64,000 nucleotides of DNA from NCBI GenBank assembly GCA_030272155.1, contig CP126197.1, forward strand, positions 2,108,001-2,172,000. The letters run 5' to 3'. A program made the translations under genes and the position numbers. How positions within the stretch are numbered: the stretch's first letter is position 1; each line of letters starts with the position of its first letter. The stretch comes from Tetradesmus obliquus (taxonomy: Eukaryota; Chlorophyta; Chlorophyceae; Sphaeropleales; Scenedesmaceae). Shown piece after piece: positions 35,501 to 50,500 of this stretch. The notes below the pieces were generated by a model. The model worked only from the letters and a program-made list of their open reading frames with translations. It was not told the DNA's origin and searched no databases.

Positions 35501-38500
35501 AGCCTTTTGGGAATGGCTATTATCCTACCTGGTGATGTGATGATGCGGCTGATGCGTGCCACATGCTCCAGCGCAAACTGGAACAGCACCAGGTTCTGTG
35601 GCTTCTTGCTGCCTGCATTCATGTCAGCCAGGTTCTCCCCAACCACGTGCAGCATCTTGTCCTGGTCAGTTATGTCCTTGTACACCTTGACATCTGCAGG
35701 GGAACATGCAAGCACACACAAGCATGAAAGGCTGGGGCGCCGTCAACATTCGGGGTGTACACATACATGCAGCAACCAGAGGTCGCAATTCACAGCAACT
35801 GCCGGCAACCATGGCTGCATTCACAGCAGTTCATGTGTTGCCACAGCAGCCTGTGACTGCTGCACACATCATCAGCACCTGACCACCATTTCAAGCTGAG
35901 GCTGCCATCCACAGTAACATTGCATGCACCACCAAACTCAATCAAACCCAGGCATAGCTCATCACAAACAGTGCATTGATATTTACGCCTGCCTGGTAAG
36001 CAAGCCTCACCTGCACCAGGGACCATGAAGTCGCCAAAGATCAGCCCCCGCAGCCCTCCCAGCAGCTCATCATCGGCCACAGCAGCACCGCCAGCACCAG
36101 CCAGGCCCAGCAGCCGCCCCAGCTGCTGCTTGAAGTGCTTCTCTGTCAGCTCCTCCAACAACCGTCCCACCCGCAGCCGGTCCGGCTCATCAATCAGGCG
36201 GTCGTAGAAGACTCGCAGGACCTCGTGCGCCCAAGCCGCACGCCGCTGTGGCTGTCCTCGACAGAACCAGCTGCCTTTGTCATGCCCTGTTGCAAGTGTG
36301 CCATGGCAGACAATTTGCAGTGCTGTTGCGGCATGGTTGCGCTTGAAAGTGGAAACGGACGTTACAGCATGCTCTTGACAGCATTGCAGCCAAAGGTATT
36401 GCTGTTGCCCCCCGACACAGGTGAGCACAACAGGCTGTGAATGCTTGCTGAGCAGCGGCAGCTTACCTGAAACACCTTGGACACGTCCCTCAGATTGAAC
36501 ATGTAGTGGCTTTTGGTGGGTGTGGGCAGCAGCTGCTTCTGAACAGACTCATACACGTCCAGTGTAGCACCAACCTGCAAGCAGTAGTCCAAAGCATGTC
36601 ATGCAGCCACGCCTTATTGATAATGCGCTGTGCATTGGACATGGTGAAAAAGCTTGCAGCAAGCTGCAGGCACAAAGCAAACGCAGCTCATGTTAGACAG
36701 CACAGGCGGCTGAAGGGAAAGCAGCATAAACAGCATCAAGTCTTGCCAGGCACCCACCAGCCCCTTGGCCAGTTTGCCGATGTTCTGGCTGTAGCTGAAC
36801 TTGCGCAGCCACCAGTCCACCAGGGCACTGAAGATCAGCTGCAGATTGTCGCGATCGAACGCCGTCATGCTGCAGTGCAGACGGCATGCAGAACACAGAA
36901 AGTGACAGCTCAGGCTTTTGTATACAGCACGCCCATCAGTAGCTGCGCTACGTTGCAGCCGGCAACACTCAAAGGCAGGCAAGCGCTACAGCAGAACTGC
37001 AGTGCAGTTTATTCCATACATGAAGGCTATTCAGTGCTTGGCAGCAACAGCATCGGCATCTGCAGCTCACCTGACAATGCTGAAGTGCCGCAGGTATCTA
37101 TGTGTCACATTGTTCCGGCCGCCGCCTGGTGGCCCCATTGCTGCAACGTACTGCAGGCCTTCCAGCTTGCGCAGGGCCAGCTCCTTCCGATCATACCATG
37201 CGTTGTGGTCAATGCCATGGCGCAGCAGCTCAATGGGAGGCTGCGCCCCGTACACCTCAACCTGCAGCAACAACAAGCAGCAGCAGCAGCATGAGCAGGA
37301 GGAATGAGACAGCACTAAAGATTATGGCGATTCAAGATGCAGGATACAGGTGTTAAAAAGGGCAGCAACCCATGCAAGCGCCATGCAACAAAAATGCAGT
37401 GGGTTTGAATCTGGCAGTGCAGCTGCTGGCCTGATGCTGGGGCTCACCTGTGGCATGTTGAGGTCATCTACAAACACCACCATGGACTTTCCAGCAGGGG
37501 GCCCATACACACCCCTGCGCCGCTTCTCAAGCTTGCCATCGATGATGTCCTGGCAGAAGAGCGTGCAAGAAATGGGTGTTGGAAGCAGCGGCAGCGGTGC
37601 ATGCAGAAAGTGCTAGATGCCAAGAAGGTGCTAGATGCCAAATCTATGCAGCTGGGCAACATGCGCCGGCTGGCTAACTGTGCAACGCCAGCCCAGCATG
37701 CAGCGTGAACATGTCCCTTATGCTGTATGTTCAAAAGCTGCCGCTGCAAGCACAGCGGCTGCCGCACGTGTCCTACCTGTGTCATGTTTGCGCTGGTCTG
37801 GGCGCTGAAGGTCATCAGCATGGAAGTGAAACTGGCAGCAGGTAGACCTGTCTGCAAGTGGCGCTTCACATACACCTGCGCAGCATCAAGGCAGGTCGTG
37901 CTGGGCATCCAGGAAAGAATATGGCATTTCTCTGCACCCATGCTTGTTCCAAATGCTCCTCCCCCTCACAGCTGTTGCAGCAAGCTACCCTAGCAGCTAT
38001 GCGTTCATGCAGCTGTCGGCTGGTCACTCACCTTGAGAAGACGCCCCTCACACCGGGTGGGGCGGACTAACAGCACCAGATAGCAGCTACTTTGCACAAG
38101 CCTGGCCTCACCGTCTTGCCAGTGCCTGTGGGGCCCACAAACAGGCAGTGGTGCTTGTGCTGCACCAGCGCATCTAGCAGGTATGTGTAGCGCAGCGTGT
38201 CCATTGTGGGCACGATGATGGAGCTGTACTCTGCATCTGTATCAAGTGCCTTGGACTCGAGCCGGTCCAGCCAAGGCACCCACTTCAGCTTAGAGCGGTC
38301 CAGCACAAAGTCATACACCAGCCTGCCCTTAGAAAACTGCACAAAGATGGGCACCTGCAGGTGGCACAAGAGATACGATGTCACAGGAGATGATCAGCAG
38401 TTGCCTTGCTGCGTTCCTTGCAGCTTTGGCAAAATATACACTTAACTAGCTGGCCACTGAACCAACAATGATGGTGAGGTGCATCCTGCGGTGCCCTAGC

Positions 38501-41500
38501 AGGTTCTGCTGTGCTTGTGTCCCCGCAGCTGCTCACCTCGGGTGCAGTGATGAATTCAGCCAGCTGTGGTGGCGCATCTCCAGCCAGCAGCTTACGCAGC
38601 AGCCCATCAAACGTCTTGCGGCCTTCATCATCTGTATTTGCGCCAATGGACCATACGAGGCTGAACAGGAAATGGCACTGCAGCAGCGCCGCCTGCTGCT
38701 GCTCAGGCAGCTCTGCCAGCGCAGCGCTGCCATTGCTGCAGCAGCAATTACACACAACTCCTTCACTTCTGGAACAACATTTGAGATAGAGCTGACAACC
38801 TCCGCTAACCAGTAAAGGAGGACCTCAGAGGCAGAGCAGAAGCTTGCTGTCTTCAGCGGCACGCATCTTGCTTACCACACACAACCGTGCACCTGAATAA
38901 CACGAGCGCTCTGCTGTACTGCCTGTCAGCTGCAGCACAAGCCCCTGGCCCACCCACCTGAACTCATCCAAGTGGGATTCCAGCAGCCTCATCAAACTGC
39001 ACACCAAGTTAATATCCACCATCGGCAGCACCGCTTTCATCAGCTTGGTGGCAGCCCTCAAGCAAGGAGGCACCAGCCAGTCAGCCAGTGCCAGCATCTG
39101 TGCTTTTTGCGCCTCTGTGATGCCAGCCGGCAGTGCAGCGAGCCATGACAGCATCACGGGCCGCCAGCCGAGCAGGTCTGGCTGCACGTAGACCATGCCG
39201 CAGCGGGAGACTGTGGCTGGGGATGCAACCGCCAAGTCGGCGACTTCAAAGATCATGTTCATCAAGCCCTGGCAAGCAATGAATGGGCAGCATGGAGGAA
39301 AACAGTCCCATATGTCAGGCACAGCAAAGATAACAAGTTGTTTGCCAATCACCAACGCCAGCAACAACCATGCACATTGTGCGTGTGGGCATTGGCACGA
39401 TCACAGGCACAGCAGCACACATAGCAGGAACTGTCAGCAGTTTCACATGCAGAACGCCTGCCGGCAATGTGCTGACATAGTCAAGCCCGCGCATGTGCGC
39501 TGTGCACAAAGCACCCACCTGCATGGCAATGATCTCTCCGCTGTTGAGGCAGAGCTTCTTATTGTCATCCAGCACCGTGTTCATGTTCTCAATCCACAGC
39601 GCATCCACAGGCCCATCAAACACCAGCCACTTGCGGTCAGGGCTGATGTCCCGCGCTGCACTCCTGAACAGCGTCGGCAGCACGCCATCCGTCCACTCCT
39701 TGCTGATTGGGTCCTCCTGGCCATACAGCTGCCCCATGCTGATGGACTTCGGGTTGAGCACATACATCTTGGTGGCAAACTCGTTGTTGAGGCCCTTGGC
39801 ATTTAGATCTGCAAAATGCAGCAAAGCGCGCATGCACGTATCAGCACGGTCAGCTGACGTTTGCCACTCTTGCAGCACACGCTCTGCAAAGCAGGCACGC
39901 TCGCCATTTGAGCGTCCCGCGTGCGGTAGGCAGCTGCCCCTGCTGGCAGCGCATGAACAGCATGAACACGCAAGCACACGCACCAGTGAGCGCTCCTGCC
40001 AGCATGCGGTAGGCGGCTGTCTTCATGCCGTAGCTCTGGCCCACCAGCATGAGGCCGTGGCGCACCACGATCATCTCGTACAGCTGGATGGCCTTGGTGA
40101 GGAAGGACTCCAGCGGCTGCAGCCCAGCCCTGCAACAATCACACAATCAGAGATCGTGACTTGAGTTCCTGAGCATAGAGGTGGGCACAGTTGCTGAGCA
40201 GCAGCAACGGGCGTGCACAACAAAGACGTGTGGAGAAACTAGACTTGTCACGAGTGAGCACAGCACCATTGGTTAACATAGTGTTTTTCCCAATCAGCAT
40301 GCAGCCCTTTGCGGACACTGACCGATTAACAGCGTACTGACCAGCAAGTGCCACTCACTTGACACAGTTGTCAATCAAGGCGTTGCGCAGGTTGTCATAG
40401 TCAACACTGGGCAGCTCCACACCTGCAGAAAAACAAGCAGCGCTGCTGATCTACGGGGCATTTCATGCTGTGTTGCGCCTGCTGCCATTGTGTCACACCG
40501 TCCACAAAAGCGGCATTGCAAAAGAAAAATTTTGACATATGCAAGTTGCAGCGCCTACACCAAGCATAGAGCACACAATATTGCACAGGCCGAGCTTGTG
40601 GTGTTTATGTACCTGGGAAGAGGTCGCTGAGGATGCCGTTGAACAGTGGCACGTCCTGGTCCAGGAACTTTGGCAGGTTAACATCGTTGATGGCGCGCAG
40701 CATCAGCACATCCTCGGGCGCTGACGCGAAGGAGCGCTTGAGGTTGCCGGCAGCACGCAGCACGCTCATCACAGCACGCATGCCTGCAGAGAAAGCGATG
40801 CAGTGTCCAGGAGCACTTGTTTGAGGAGCGGCACTGGCGTGTACAAAACAGGCTGCTATGCAGCAGCGTGATGGTGTCATGCGTGCTGGTCACACTGCAC
40901 ATATGTGCTGCAGGATGCGTGTTTGTGTGATGCTGCTCAGCAATTGGACAAGCCAAGGCGCTGCAACCGGGCCTGCCTCACCATAGTCGTAGTGGTCTTG
41001 ACTTGACAGCTGCTCACTGCAGAGCCTGCAGCAACGTACACAGTAAACAGAATGATGCTGTGACGACTACAGCAAAACACCCATGGCAGGACGGTGCTGT
41101 CCCAGGCAACTGGGCCAACGCCGGCAGGTTGCGCCGCAGACCAGGCACGTGTATGCATGCTTGCAGATGTAGTGCAGATTGTTGCAAATGATACGCCAAA
41201 CAGTGCAGCTTTGCAATCAGCCAGTAGCCAAAGGTACACGTACCTGTATGTTTGCACCAGCTTGCGCGCCAGCGCACGGGCATCCAGGTAGCCATAGGAG
41301 TAGAGCATGATCTCCGCGATCATGGCATAGTCAGGCACCATCATTGCCACATCCCTGTAGGAAACAGCACAACCAGGTGTTCAGACAACCGTGTTTCCAG
41401 GGATGCCAGCCAGCCCTACAGCCTGCTTTCCAGCTCTTGTTACATGCGCACAGCATGGAGCAAGCGGCAGGCGCTACAACTCGAGGTACAGCTGGATGAA

Positions 41501-44500
41501 GTGACATACTGGTGCCATGGTGCTTCTCACCTAAACAGTGCCTTCAGGTTGTCTGGCAGCTCCGAGCGACCAGCATATCCCTGCACGCAGGCACCGAGGA
41601 GCCAAGCTTGACGGTTTGCCCCGCAGTACGTGTTGCAGCCTTACACGCAGCAACTGATGGCGATGACACAATCCTGCTAGTCACTGAGCAACAAAGCTGC
41701 ATCAGGTTACAGTGTGTCTGGGCAGGCTATGCTGCGGATTTGCAGCAACCGTACAAATGCTCAAGCAGTGCACCACTCACTGGGTTCATGGTGATGAAGC
41801 AGTTGCACGTCATCTTGATGGGAATTTCCACACCTGCAGCGCACCAAAGCAGCAGGCAGCGGCAACCAAGTCAGCACTTTCCTGCACATGAACAGTAGCC
41901 ACACCCTTGCAGTTGCTTTGAGCGAGGCTAGCTATCCGTCGCGTTGCACTTGCACATTTGCTGCAAGCACCATATGCCGGCTGCCGCAGCACGCCCAGCA
42001 TCCCCACCTTCAAACAGGAACGTCGCCACCTTGGCCGCCTTGGCGCGGATTATGGTCAGCACCTGCTGCGCCACCACGCTCAGCACCTCCAGCTCGATGC
42101 GGTTGAACTCGTCGAAGCAGGCCCAGGCGCCGCTGCAGGCCAGGCCCTTGAAGAACTTGCCCTGCGCAGCACACAGCACAGCAGCGTGTCGGCATGATTA
42201 GACAGTGCAGTCATATCAGCATCAAGCACCAGGAGCAGGCTATGACGGAGGAATTTGTGAGCTGGAGGGCATCAACAAAGCTGCAACACACAATGACGGC
42301 AGGCTGTGCAGCTTGCGCACCATTGCCTTGTAGTCCAGGCCATCGCTGCAGTTGAACACCACGCACTGGATAGCCAGTGCCTTGGACAGGTCCTTGGTGG
42401 TCTCTGTCTTGCCAGTGCCTGCACACGTGGCATACACAAAACGATCATCTCAACAAGCCCCTCAGGCACAGCTTGCAGCACTGCCACAGCAAGGATATCT
42501 GCAACCACTATAGACACAGCCAGTTTCATTTCACCAGGCGTCACGTGCACAGTGCTGAAAGCAGGTGGCACATTAGCGGCGCAGTAGCAGCGGAGTGCCT
42601 GGGTCAGGTTCTGGTGTGTGAGGATGTGCTGTGTTATGTGTATTGCACGGTTTACTGCAAGCAATGCATTGTGAGCTGCTCACCGGCAGGCCCAGCTGGC
42701 GCCCCACCCAGGTTCATGTGGATAGCCCCCATCAGCGTGCGGTAGCACCTGTCAGTCAGCGGCGTGATGACCAGGCGCCCGCTGTTGCCCAGGTACTCGT
42801 AGCCGTACAGCGCCTCGGCATTGATCATGCGCACCATGATCGTCTCCTGCGGCAGCAGCACGACAAACTCTTGCAAACTCAGTACCTATTATGGTGATGT
42901 TATAAAGCACAGTTGCGTGGAACCCAAGCAATGCAACACAGCACAGCTTGGCAACAGCTATGCACAATGCTGAGCAGCAGCAACAGCGGCAGCAGGTGTG
43001 CATGCACCCACTTGTGGCTTGACACCCGAGGGCGGTGCCTCGTTGTGCTCCCAGTAGTAGCGCAGCTGGCTCTCCCACTTGAAGTCCCGCACATCCTCCA
43101 CACCCTCTGCAGCCATGTGCGACGTCACGTCCCTGCAGCAGTGGATATGCACAGCAGCTGCCATGAACAACAGCTGACGACCACAAGTGGACCAACTAGA
43201 CTCCTGTTCTGCAGGCGTATGGAGTGGAAACTAGCATCCATTGCTTGAACTGTGCCCAGGTAGGTGCAATGTGTCATGGCAACAAGTGTGCGTAAACTGC
43301 GGCGCTATCATGCTGCAGCCACCAGCAACCTACCTGGCGTGCACGTCAATGACCACCAGCGCACCACACGTGGCCCGCTCCAGATTGCTGAGGCTGCCAC
43401 GCACCAGGCTCACTAGCTTAGCAAGCTCCTGGCTGCACCTGCACAGCACAAGCACGTCCACACCAGGCAGGAAGCTTTGCTCAGCTACATGTCCTATGTT
43501 GCCATGGCCGTACTTTACATTGTGTGCTTGCTACAGGTAGTTCACGCACGGCAGTTGTACTAGCATTACATTTGAGTATCGATCGCTGAACAGACGTCTG
43601 TTTTGACCACTTACTTGTGTGCATAGAGAGACAGACCCTTGGCGCCGCCGCTCTGGATGGCATCTGCAACCTCCCGTGTCCAGAACACCTGACAGCAGAA
43701 TCAAGAGCGCAGGATGGTGAGCGCTGCAGTGACATTCACACGTTCGCTGTAGCCCGCGGCAAGGGCCTGCAATGCACAATTTTCAGAACGACTTCAGCAA
43801 CACTGGATTGGTCACGTGCAGGAGACCTACACTGCTCAGCTCACCTGCGAGCCATTGAGCACCAGCTGCCCTGGCCACTGCAGGATCCAGCTGGTGCGCG
43901 GCGCCTTGGGGTATGCTGCCAGCGCCTCGCGCATGATGCTGTGCATGGTGCGCTTCATGGCAGCCTGCACCTCCAGCAGCCAGCACTCCACAGCACCTGG
44001 CAGCAGGCAGCGTGCAGCACGCAGTATCCAAGTCACAGGGTCACAGCAGCGGATAGCGCACCATATGCATGAAGATGGTGCCAGGACCCACATGTAACTT
44101 CCCTCTCTCAGAATGTATATAACATGGCTGCTGGCACCTCCTGCAGCCAGCACCTGCCCACAACCACTATTGAAAGGGCATGTTGTGTATGCTGCAGTAC
44201 CAAGCACTTCCTATGTAACAGCATGCAGGCTGGAAACTACTTCAACAAAAGAACTGGTGTCTGTGCGGCAAGCACTGACAGGATCCTGTGGCCTCACACC
44301 TGAGGTTGCTGGGTTGACGCGCTCTGTGAAAGTGATCTTTTCTCCTTCCTGTGACACCATGCCGCTGATCTCCCCATTGGCCTCAAACACGAGCTCCTTG
44401 ACAGCCTCAAAGCACTTCTTGACAAAGGGCTGCACTGCCAGTGGGTCCTTGGCCTCTGAAAGGATCTCAAGTAGCTCATCGTTGGACAGGAAGTAGAACC

Positions 44501-47500
44501 TGAGAGGTTGTACAGCGCAGTGGGGGAGCAGGGCATCAGCAGACTATGTGGTTGAGGGATTGCTGGACAGCAAACAGCGCTGCTGCAAGAGAATCACGAA
44601 GCTGCAATGCGGTGGTGATGGACGGTGCCTGCTAGAGTGTGCTGTGCATGGCAACATGACATGCGCCTACAGTAGCTGCGGCACATCAGTAGCCACACCA
44701 GCACCCACCTTGGGAAGGCCATCTTCTTGGTCTCCAGGAAGTCATTAAGGCCCTTCTCCACGACATCAAGCTGCAGCAGCAAGCAAATTTGCAGCTGAAG
44801 TGAGTTTATGATTGTAGATGCGCGCCTGCAAACTCCGGTGAGTGCCGCGCATCATTGAGGCAACCTTGGCAGTCGCTAGCAGGCCACTCACGTTGCTGCA
44901 AGGTGCCATCACTGGCGATGTTTGAGGCGTGTTTTACATCCTAACAGTTGTGGGAAGTGCCGCCATGGCAAGGCACAAGTCCTGCCAACAGCAGTAGCAG
45001 CAGGCTGGTAGCAGCACCAGCACAGCTCACCTGTTGGTTGCACTCCTTGAGCTGCTCCAGCAGGTCTGGGGTGTCCGCAACCGCCATCATCAGCGGCTGC
45101 TCGTGCACCTGCAAAGAAGACATTCACTGAATATTCTGAGAATACACGCAACCCATGTACAGATACAAGTCAGGTGCAACTGGCTACACAAACCCGCAGC
45201 ACAGTACAGCTGCTGCAGAAGTCTAAGGAGGGGAAAACCTCAGCCATCCACTCTAGGCCCTCACAGTCAACCAGCACCGCCATCTACAGAACTATACAAG
45301 GCACTACCACCCACCTGCGCCATGATCCTCCTCCAGCTTGCGTCCATGGCTCTGAAGGCGCTGCCCTCCTTGGGTATCTGCTTCATGATCTCCTCTGCGC
45401 CAAAGATGGGCTCCAGGTACAGCCACTTGCCCTGGCAGGTCAGCCACTCGTCAAGCATCTCCTGCAGGCCACAACACCATGCAACATGCTTATGCGTTTG
45501 CAGACGAAGGTGTGCCCGTGACACAGCAGCATGTTGCCCATCCACGCTGCAGGAGCCCTGGTGACATGTGCAGTCTAGCTGGGCTACATTGTTTCCGGGT
45601 GCCGACTATAACTTCTAAGTGCTAGTTGCACACCTGGAAGCGGCGCAGCTTGCGTTCCCATGGCACCAGCCGCTCCTCAAAGGGCTTGCTGAAGGGGCTT
45701 GCTGCCATGGCCTGGCTCTTCACCACATGATCATCCAGCAGCATCTGGGCCTCCTCGACAGGGCCACCTGCAGCGTGCATGCCAGGCATTGACATTCTCA
45801 GCTTGTGCACACATCCTGCACACGAACCACCAGACACTCCCATGCAAGTAACCAGTAACAAAGAATGGCATCAGCGGTCACCTCAACCCTTTACACACTC
45901 TTCCAGTCCCAGCACGCGCACCTTTCAGGATGTGTGTGCCGGTGGCCTTCCATGTACCCAGCTCAAAGGCCAGGCCCTCCCAGTCAGCTGCCATCTTGTC
46001 CAGCGCCTTCTCGATGCTGAACTCGCGACTGGCGCTGTCGCTCAGCTCGCCGATGCGCTCCAGGTGCTCTAGGATGTCGTTGTCCAGCAGCCGCCGCAGA
46101 GAAGTGACCTGCAGGAGTGAGCGGGCAGGGCGGTGTAGTGTTGTGTGTGAGCCAGCCAGCAACCTGCGCAGCTCCAGGATGTCAATGTCCAGCAGCCGCC
46201 GCAGCGAGGTGACCTGGAAGAGTGTGCGGAAAGGGCATTGCAGTGGTATATTTTAGCCGGCCAGAATCATGCACACAGCTCTCGAATGTCGTTTCCCAGA
46301 AGCCGCGGCAGCGAGGTCCTGGGCGAGATGGGCAAAACAGCATGTGCTGGGTAGATGTGACCCAGCCTACTACCATGCGCACAGCTGCAAGCCACATTTA
46401 CCGCAGCAGCGTTGGCATGGGATATGTCTGCTAGCATGCCCGAGTGCACATCCATTCACAACTTCTTGTTGAGCGCTGGTGACATTAAAGACAGTCTGCA
46501 AGCCTGGCAGCGCCCACCTCATCCTGCTTGATCTCAAAGCCCACGATCTCTGCCATGGCTGCCCAGTGGCGCTCCCGCAGCCCGGGGTTGCACACAGCCG
46601 CAATGAGCGGTGTGTACGCCTGGAAGCCAGACACCTTGCTGCGGCCCTCCTCAGCCACTGCAAGTGGCAGCTCCCGCGCCTCGCCAGCAGCGCCAGCGCT
46701 GAACACCTTTGTCAGCTTGAAAAGCTTCCTGCAAGTGTTATGGCAGCAGCCAGGTCAGTGCGTAGCCCTCAGCAGTTCAGCAGCAGGCCAGTAGAGAAGA
46801 CAGGGCTGTAGCAGTGCCGGCAGATCAGCTGCCAGTTGCCGCCCTGCATCAACCAATATGCTTCTTAATTGTATTTGAGCTGGCCCGGACCACCCACCTG
46901 TATGCATCTGCTGCCTCTGCCTCCACTTGCTCTGGGCTGAGTTTCCAGAATGGCCCGTTCATCCAGACAGAGTAGCTGTTGTAGAAGTCGTTGATCGTGG
47001 TCCACAAGCCCACATACGGCTCGACTGTGGCCAGCAGCTTGGAGACATGTGCATACCTACACATGCAGCACCCCACCAGTCAGTAACGTGCAAACATTCT
47101 TCACCTGCTGGCAGCCTAGCAGCCACAGCGAATGTAGCAGAGGGCTGGAGTCTGCAACCCGCATATATTGTACATGCTCATAGCAGCTGCATGCTGGATA
47201 ATCATCTGCATGCTGCAGCGCACTTGGTTAGGGCCCAGCCAAACATCTTCTCCTGGTTGTTGATCTCCTCAGCTTCAGCCACAGCAGCCTGCAGCTTGGC
47301 TTGCAAGTCAGCCACCTGCAGGCCACAACAGACAACACCTCTCCGTGAGTGCGAGTCCTTCAGGCTGTGTTTGCTGTTCAGCCAGTGCTGGTAGCAAGCC
47401 ACTTGCATCATGGCAGGAGCTGTGTCCAAGCAGTGCCACACAATACTCGCCGCCAACACCTGTACAATCGCTGTCCGCCGCCAGCTCACCTCCGACGCCA

Positions 47501-50500
47501 CAACCTCCCGCTTTACGATATCGTTCCTGCCCTCCACCAGCGCCAGCTCAGCAGCATACTGCTCCACGCGCTTGTCAAACTCCTTGCGACGCGCCTTGAG
47601 CGCCGCCTCAAACTGCCGGTGCTCCGCAGCCGCCTTGGTGCCGGCCTCGCGCAGCACGTCAGCAAAGCGCTTGGGCCATTCGTACGCCTTGCGGGCTGAG
47701 TCAATGTCCTCATCTGGCACTGGAAACCTGTGCAAATAGGAACAGAAGTGGCAGTGCACATATGTGCTCTAAGCCATCAGGGTACAGCAAGCTGTCACAG
47801 CAGTAGCCAAGGCGGAACTCTGCTGTGAGAAGACTGACAGCGGCTGAGGAGATTTGCCGGGCGCCAGTGCAGCACATGACATCGCAGCAGACATAGCACG
47901 AAGCAGCGCACACCTGAACTTCAGCAGGAAGTCATCCCTGCTCTTGTTGACCGCGATAACATCCTTGAGCTTCTCATTGTCCAGGTTGCACTTGCTGATG
48001 AACTTCTTGAGTGCCAGCACCTCCTCGCCGTTGTTGCTGGCCTTGCCCACCTCTGCAGTCATCACCTGTAGCATATATGCAAGACAACAACGAGAGGTAA
48101 AGTCATGTCTGACAGGTGGCGGCAGGCTGCTTACAGTGTGCTGCTTACAGTGTGAGCAGGCCAACGCTTGCATCACAGCAACACACAAAGATCACTACAC
48201 GTCCAACAGCACTATTTGCATGGCAGCGCCCGCTACTTACTGCTGAAGAGGAGGCAGCGCACATCTCAAAAGATCAGCTGGATGTGTGCTGCTTGTGCTC
48301 GTGGCCATGTGCACAAGGGCGTCGTCTGGCTCGTTGGATGCTTTTGAAAGCTGCTGTGAATTAGCCTCGCACCTGGTACTCGTCAAACACGCGCAGGTTG
48401 CTGTGGGCTGCTGCAGTACAGACAATGTCCAGCAGGTTGTGCACTGCGGCATCAGCAGCAGCGATGAGCTGGTCCTTGAACTTCCGGCACTGCACATGAT
48501 ACAGCCCTGCGGCAACGCACATGCAAGCGACGTATCTTGGTATTGAGCAGCAGGACAGCACTGCTGCCGAAGAAGCCCGCGCAGGCATATCATCACAATG
48601 GCATCTTCAGTGCAAATCCGTGCAGGCAGCCAATCGCAGTCCATGTCATGTGGGAATACATTTCATTATGCAACAGCTGCATCCATGTACAGCCAGGCCG
48701 TGCATGCACCCACCTGCTCGGACTGTGTCAGTGCACAGCAACCGCACAGCCTGTGCTGCTGCCTGCAGCCGCTCAATCTCCTCCTTGAACTGTGTCAGGT
48801 CAGGCGACTCCGCCCCACCAGCACCTGCACATGTCACACATTGCGCAAGCAGAAACAGCGATCAGCTATGGCTGACGGCAGCATCAACTGCCTGCGGTTT
48901 CCTGCAAGCCCGTCCATGCAGGACAGAACACAGATCTGCAAAGCCGCATGCTCCATCGCATATGGCAACTATCACAACGACACATATATATTCCAACGGA
49001 AACAAAGCATCCCAGGCGTAACAGCTCACCTGCAGCAAAGCTCTGTGCGTGCTCCACTGGGTCAAGCTGCAGCAGGTACAGATAGGGACCAAACAGCGCT
49101 GCCAGCTGCAGCGGTGCTGCACTGTTGGCCTGCAGGATACTCAAGATCTCCTGCAATAGTCAGCAGCAGAGAAGCACAGCAGCGGAGGCATTGCCGCCAT
49201 TTTGTGCAGCCGGTGATGTCGGGCTGCTGCTGTGTGAGCTGCTAGCTGGTACTTTGTGATGTGCGCAGCAGTCTTTTGCAGCCAGCTGCAACACGGTTTG
49301 CAATCGGGTGGCACTCAACCACGCTCACCTGCGCTGTCTGCTGCACAAGCTCCTCAGTCAGGCCAGTTGATGGTATGACAGTGGGGTTGCTAGCCATGGA
49401 TGCTGCATTAGTGCTGGCAGGAGGCGCGGCCAGGCTGCTGCTGCTTATGCTGCTAGGAGTAATCTTCGGAAGGCCCATTGCTGCCACCACAGCGCCCTCA
49501 AGCGCAGACAGCGCTGCCGCCTGCGTGTCTTGAAAAGAGGGCTCAAACGTCACTTGGCCTGCAGCAATTAGCACACACACCGCGCACCCATGAGCACCGT
49601 GTATCCATGCTCTTGATGCTTCAAAAGCACTGCACAGGTACTGTTGTGCTTTTGCAGCGTCAATCTGCATCCCCCTGCACACGCATTGAAAACATAGCAG
49701 AATGCAGCACCATGCAACACATAAAATGACATATCTGTATCCCACCTTGTACTGCCACCAGCTCTGTCTCAAACACAGGCCTGCAGCTCCACATGCAGCT
49801 GTCTTGCTGCGGGTCCAGCTGCTGCACTGCCTTGTGCTGCTTGAAGAATGCCATATAGTCAGACAGCGACGCAGCCACCAGCCCACGCAGCTGGTTGCTC
49901 TGCAGCGTTGCAACAGCCCTGCAGGCAGACACACCAGCAGCAACCGCAACCACAACACTTGTGAGGAAGGTGCAAGGAACGTGCGGCGAGGCAGTGCTGG
50001 TATGCTGAATCTGCGAGCTGCTTGTGCTGGTGCAGCTGCATTGCTTGCCTGAAGTATGCCTCGGTGTCTCCGTTGATCGGCACTGGCGGCAGGCGCCTGA
50101 AGACATCCACACACTTGGGCAGCCAGTGGCTCCACAGCTGCCCCTTCACCTGCTCTGTTGCCGACTGCTGGTACTGCTTGAACCAGTCAGCCTGTAGCAG
50201 CAGTAGCAGGAGCAACCACAACAAACGCTGCATCAGTACCATCGCCAGCTGGTGGCAGAGAGGCAACCGCCGCAGACAGCACCCTGACCTGGTGTGGCTG
50301 TTGCATGCCGTGCCTACGCATATGGCACTAGTCATATACATATCAGCATCCCATCATGCACACAGAGTGCGTCAAGTGCTACAGCGCGGCAGGCACAATC
50401 AACACACAGCTGCAAGGAAAGCACCACCAGGTGCACAAGAACACAGCTGCAGGCCTTCCACAGCAAGAGCAAGGCGCTGCAAGCCAGGCCGCCGGGTACC

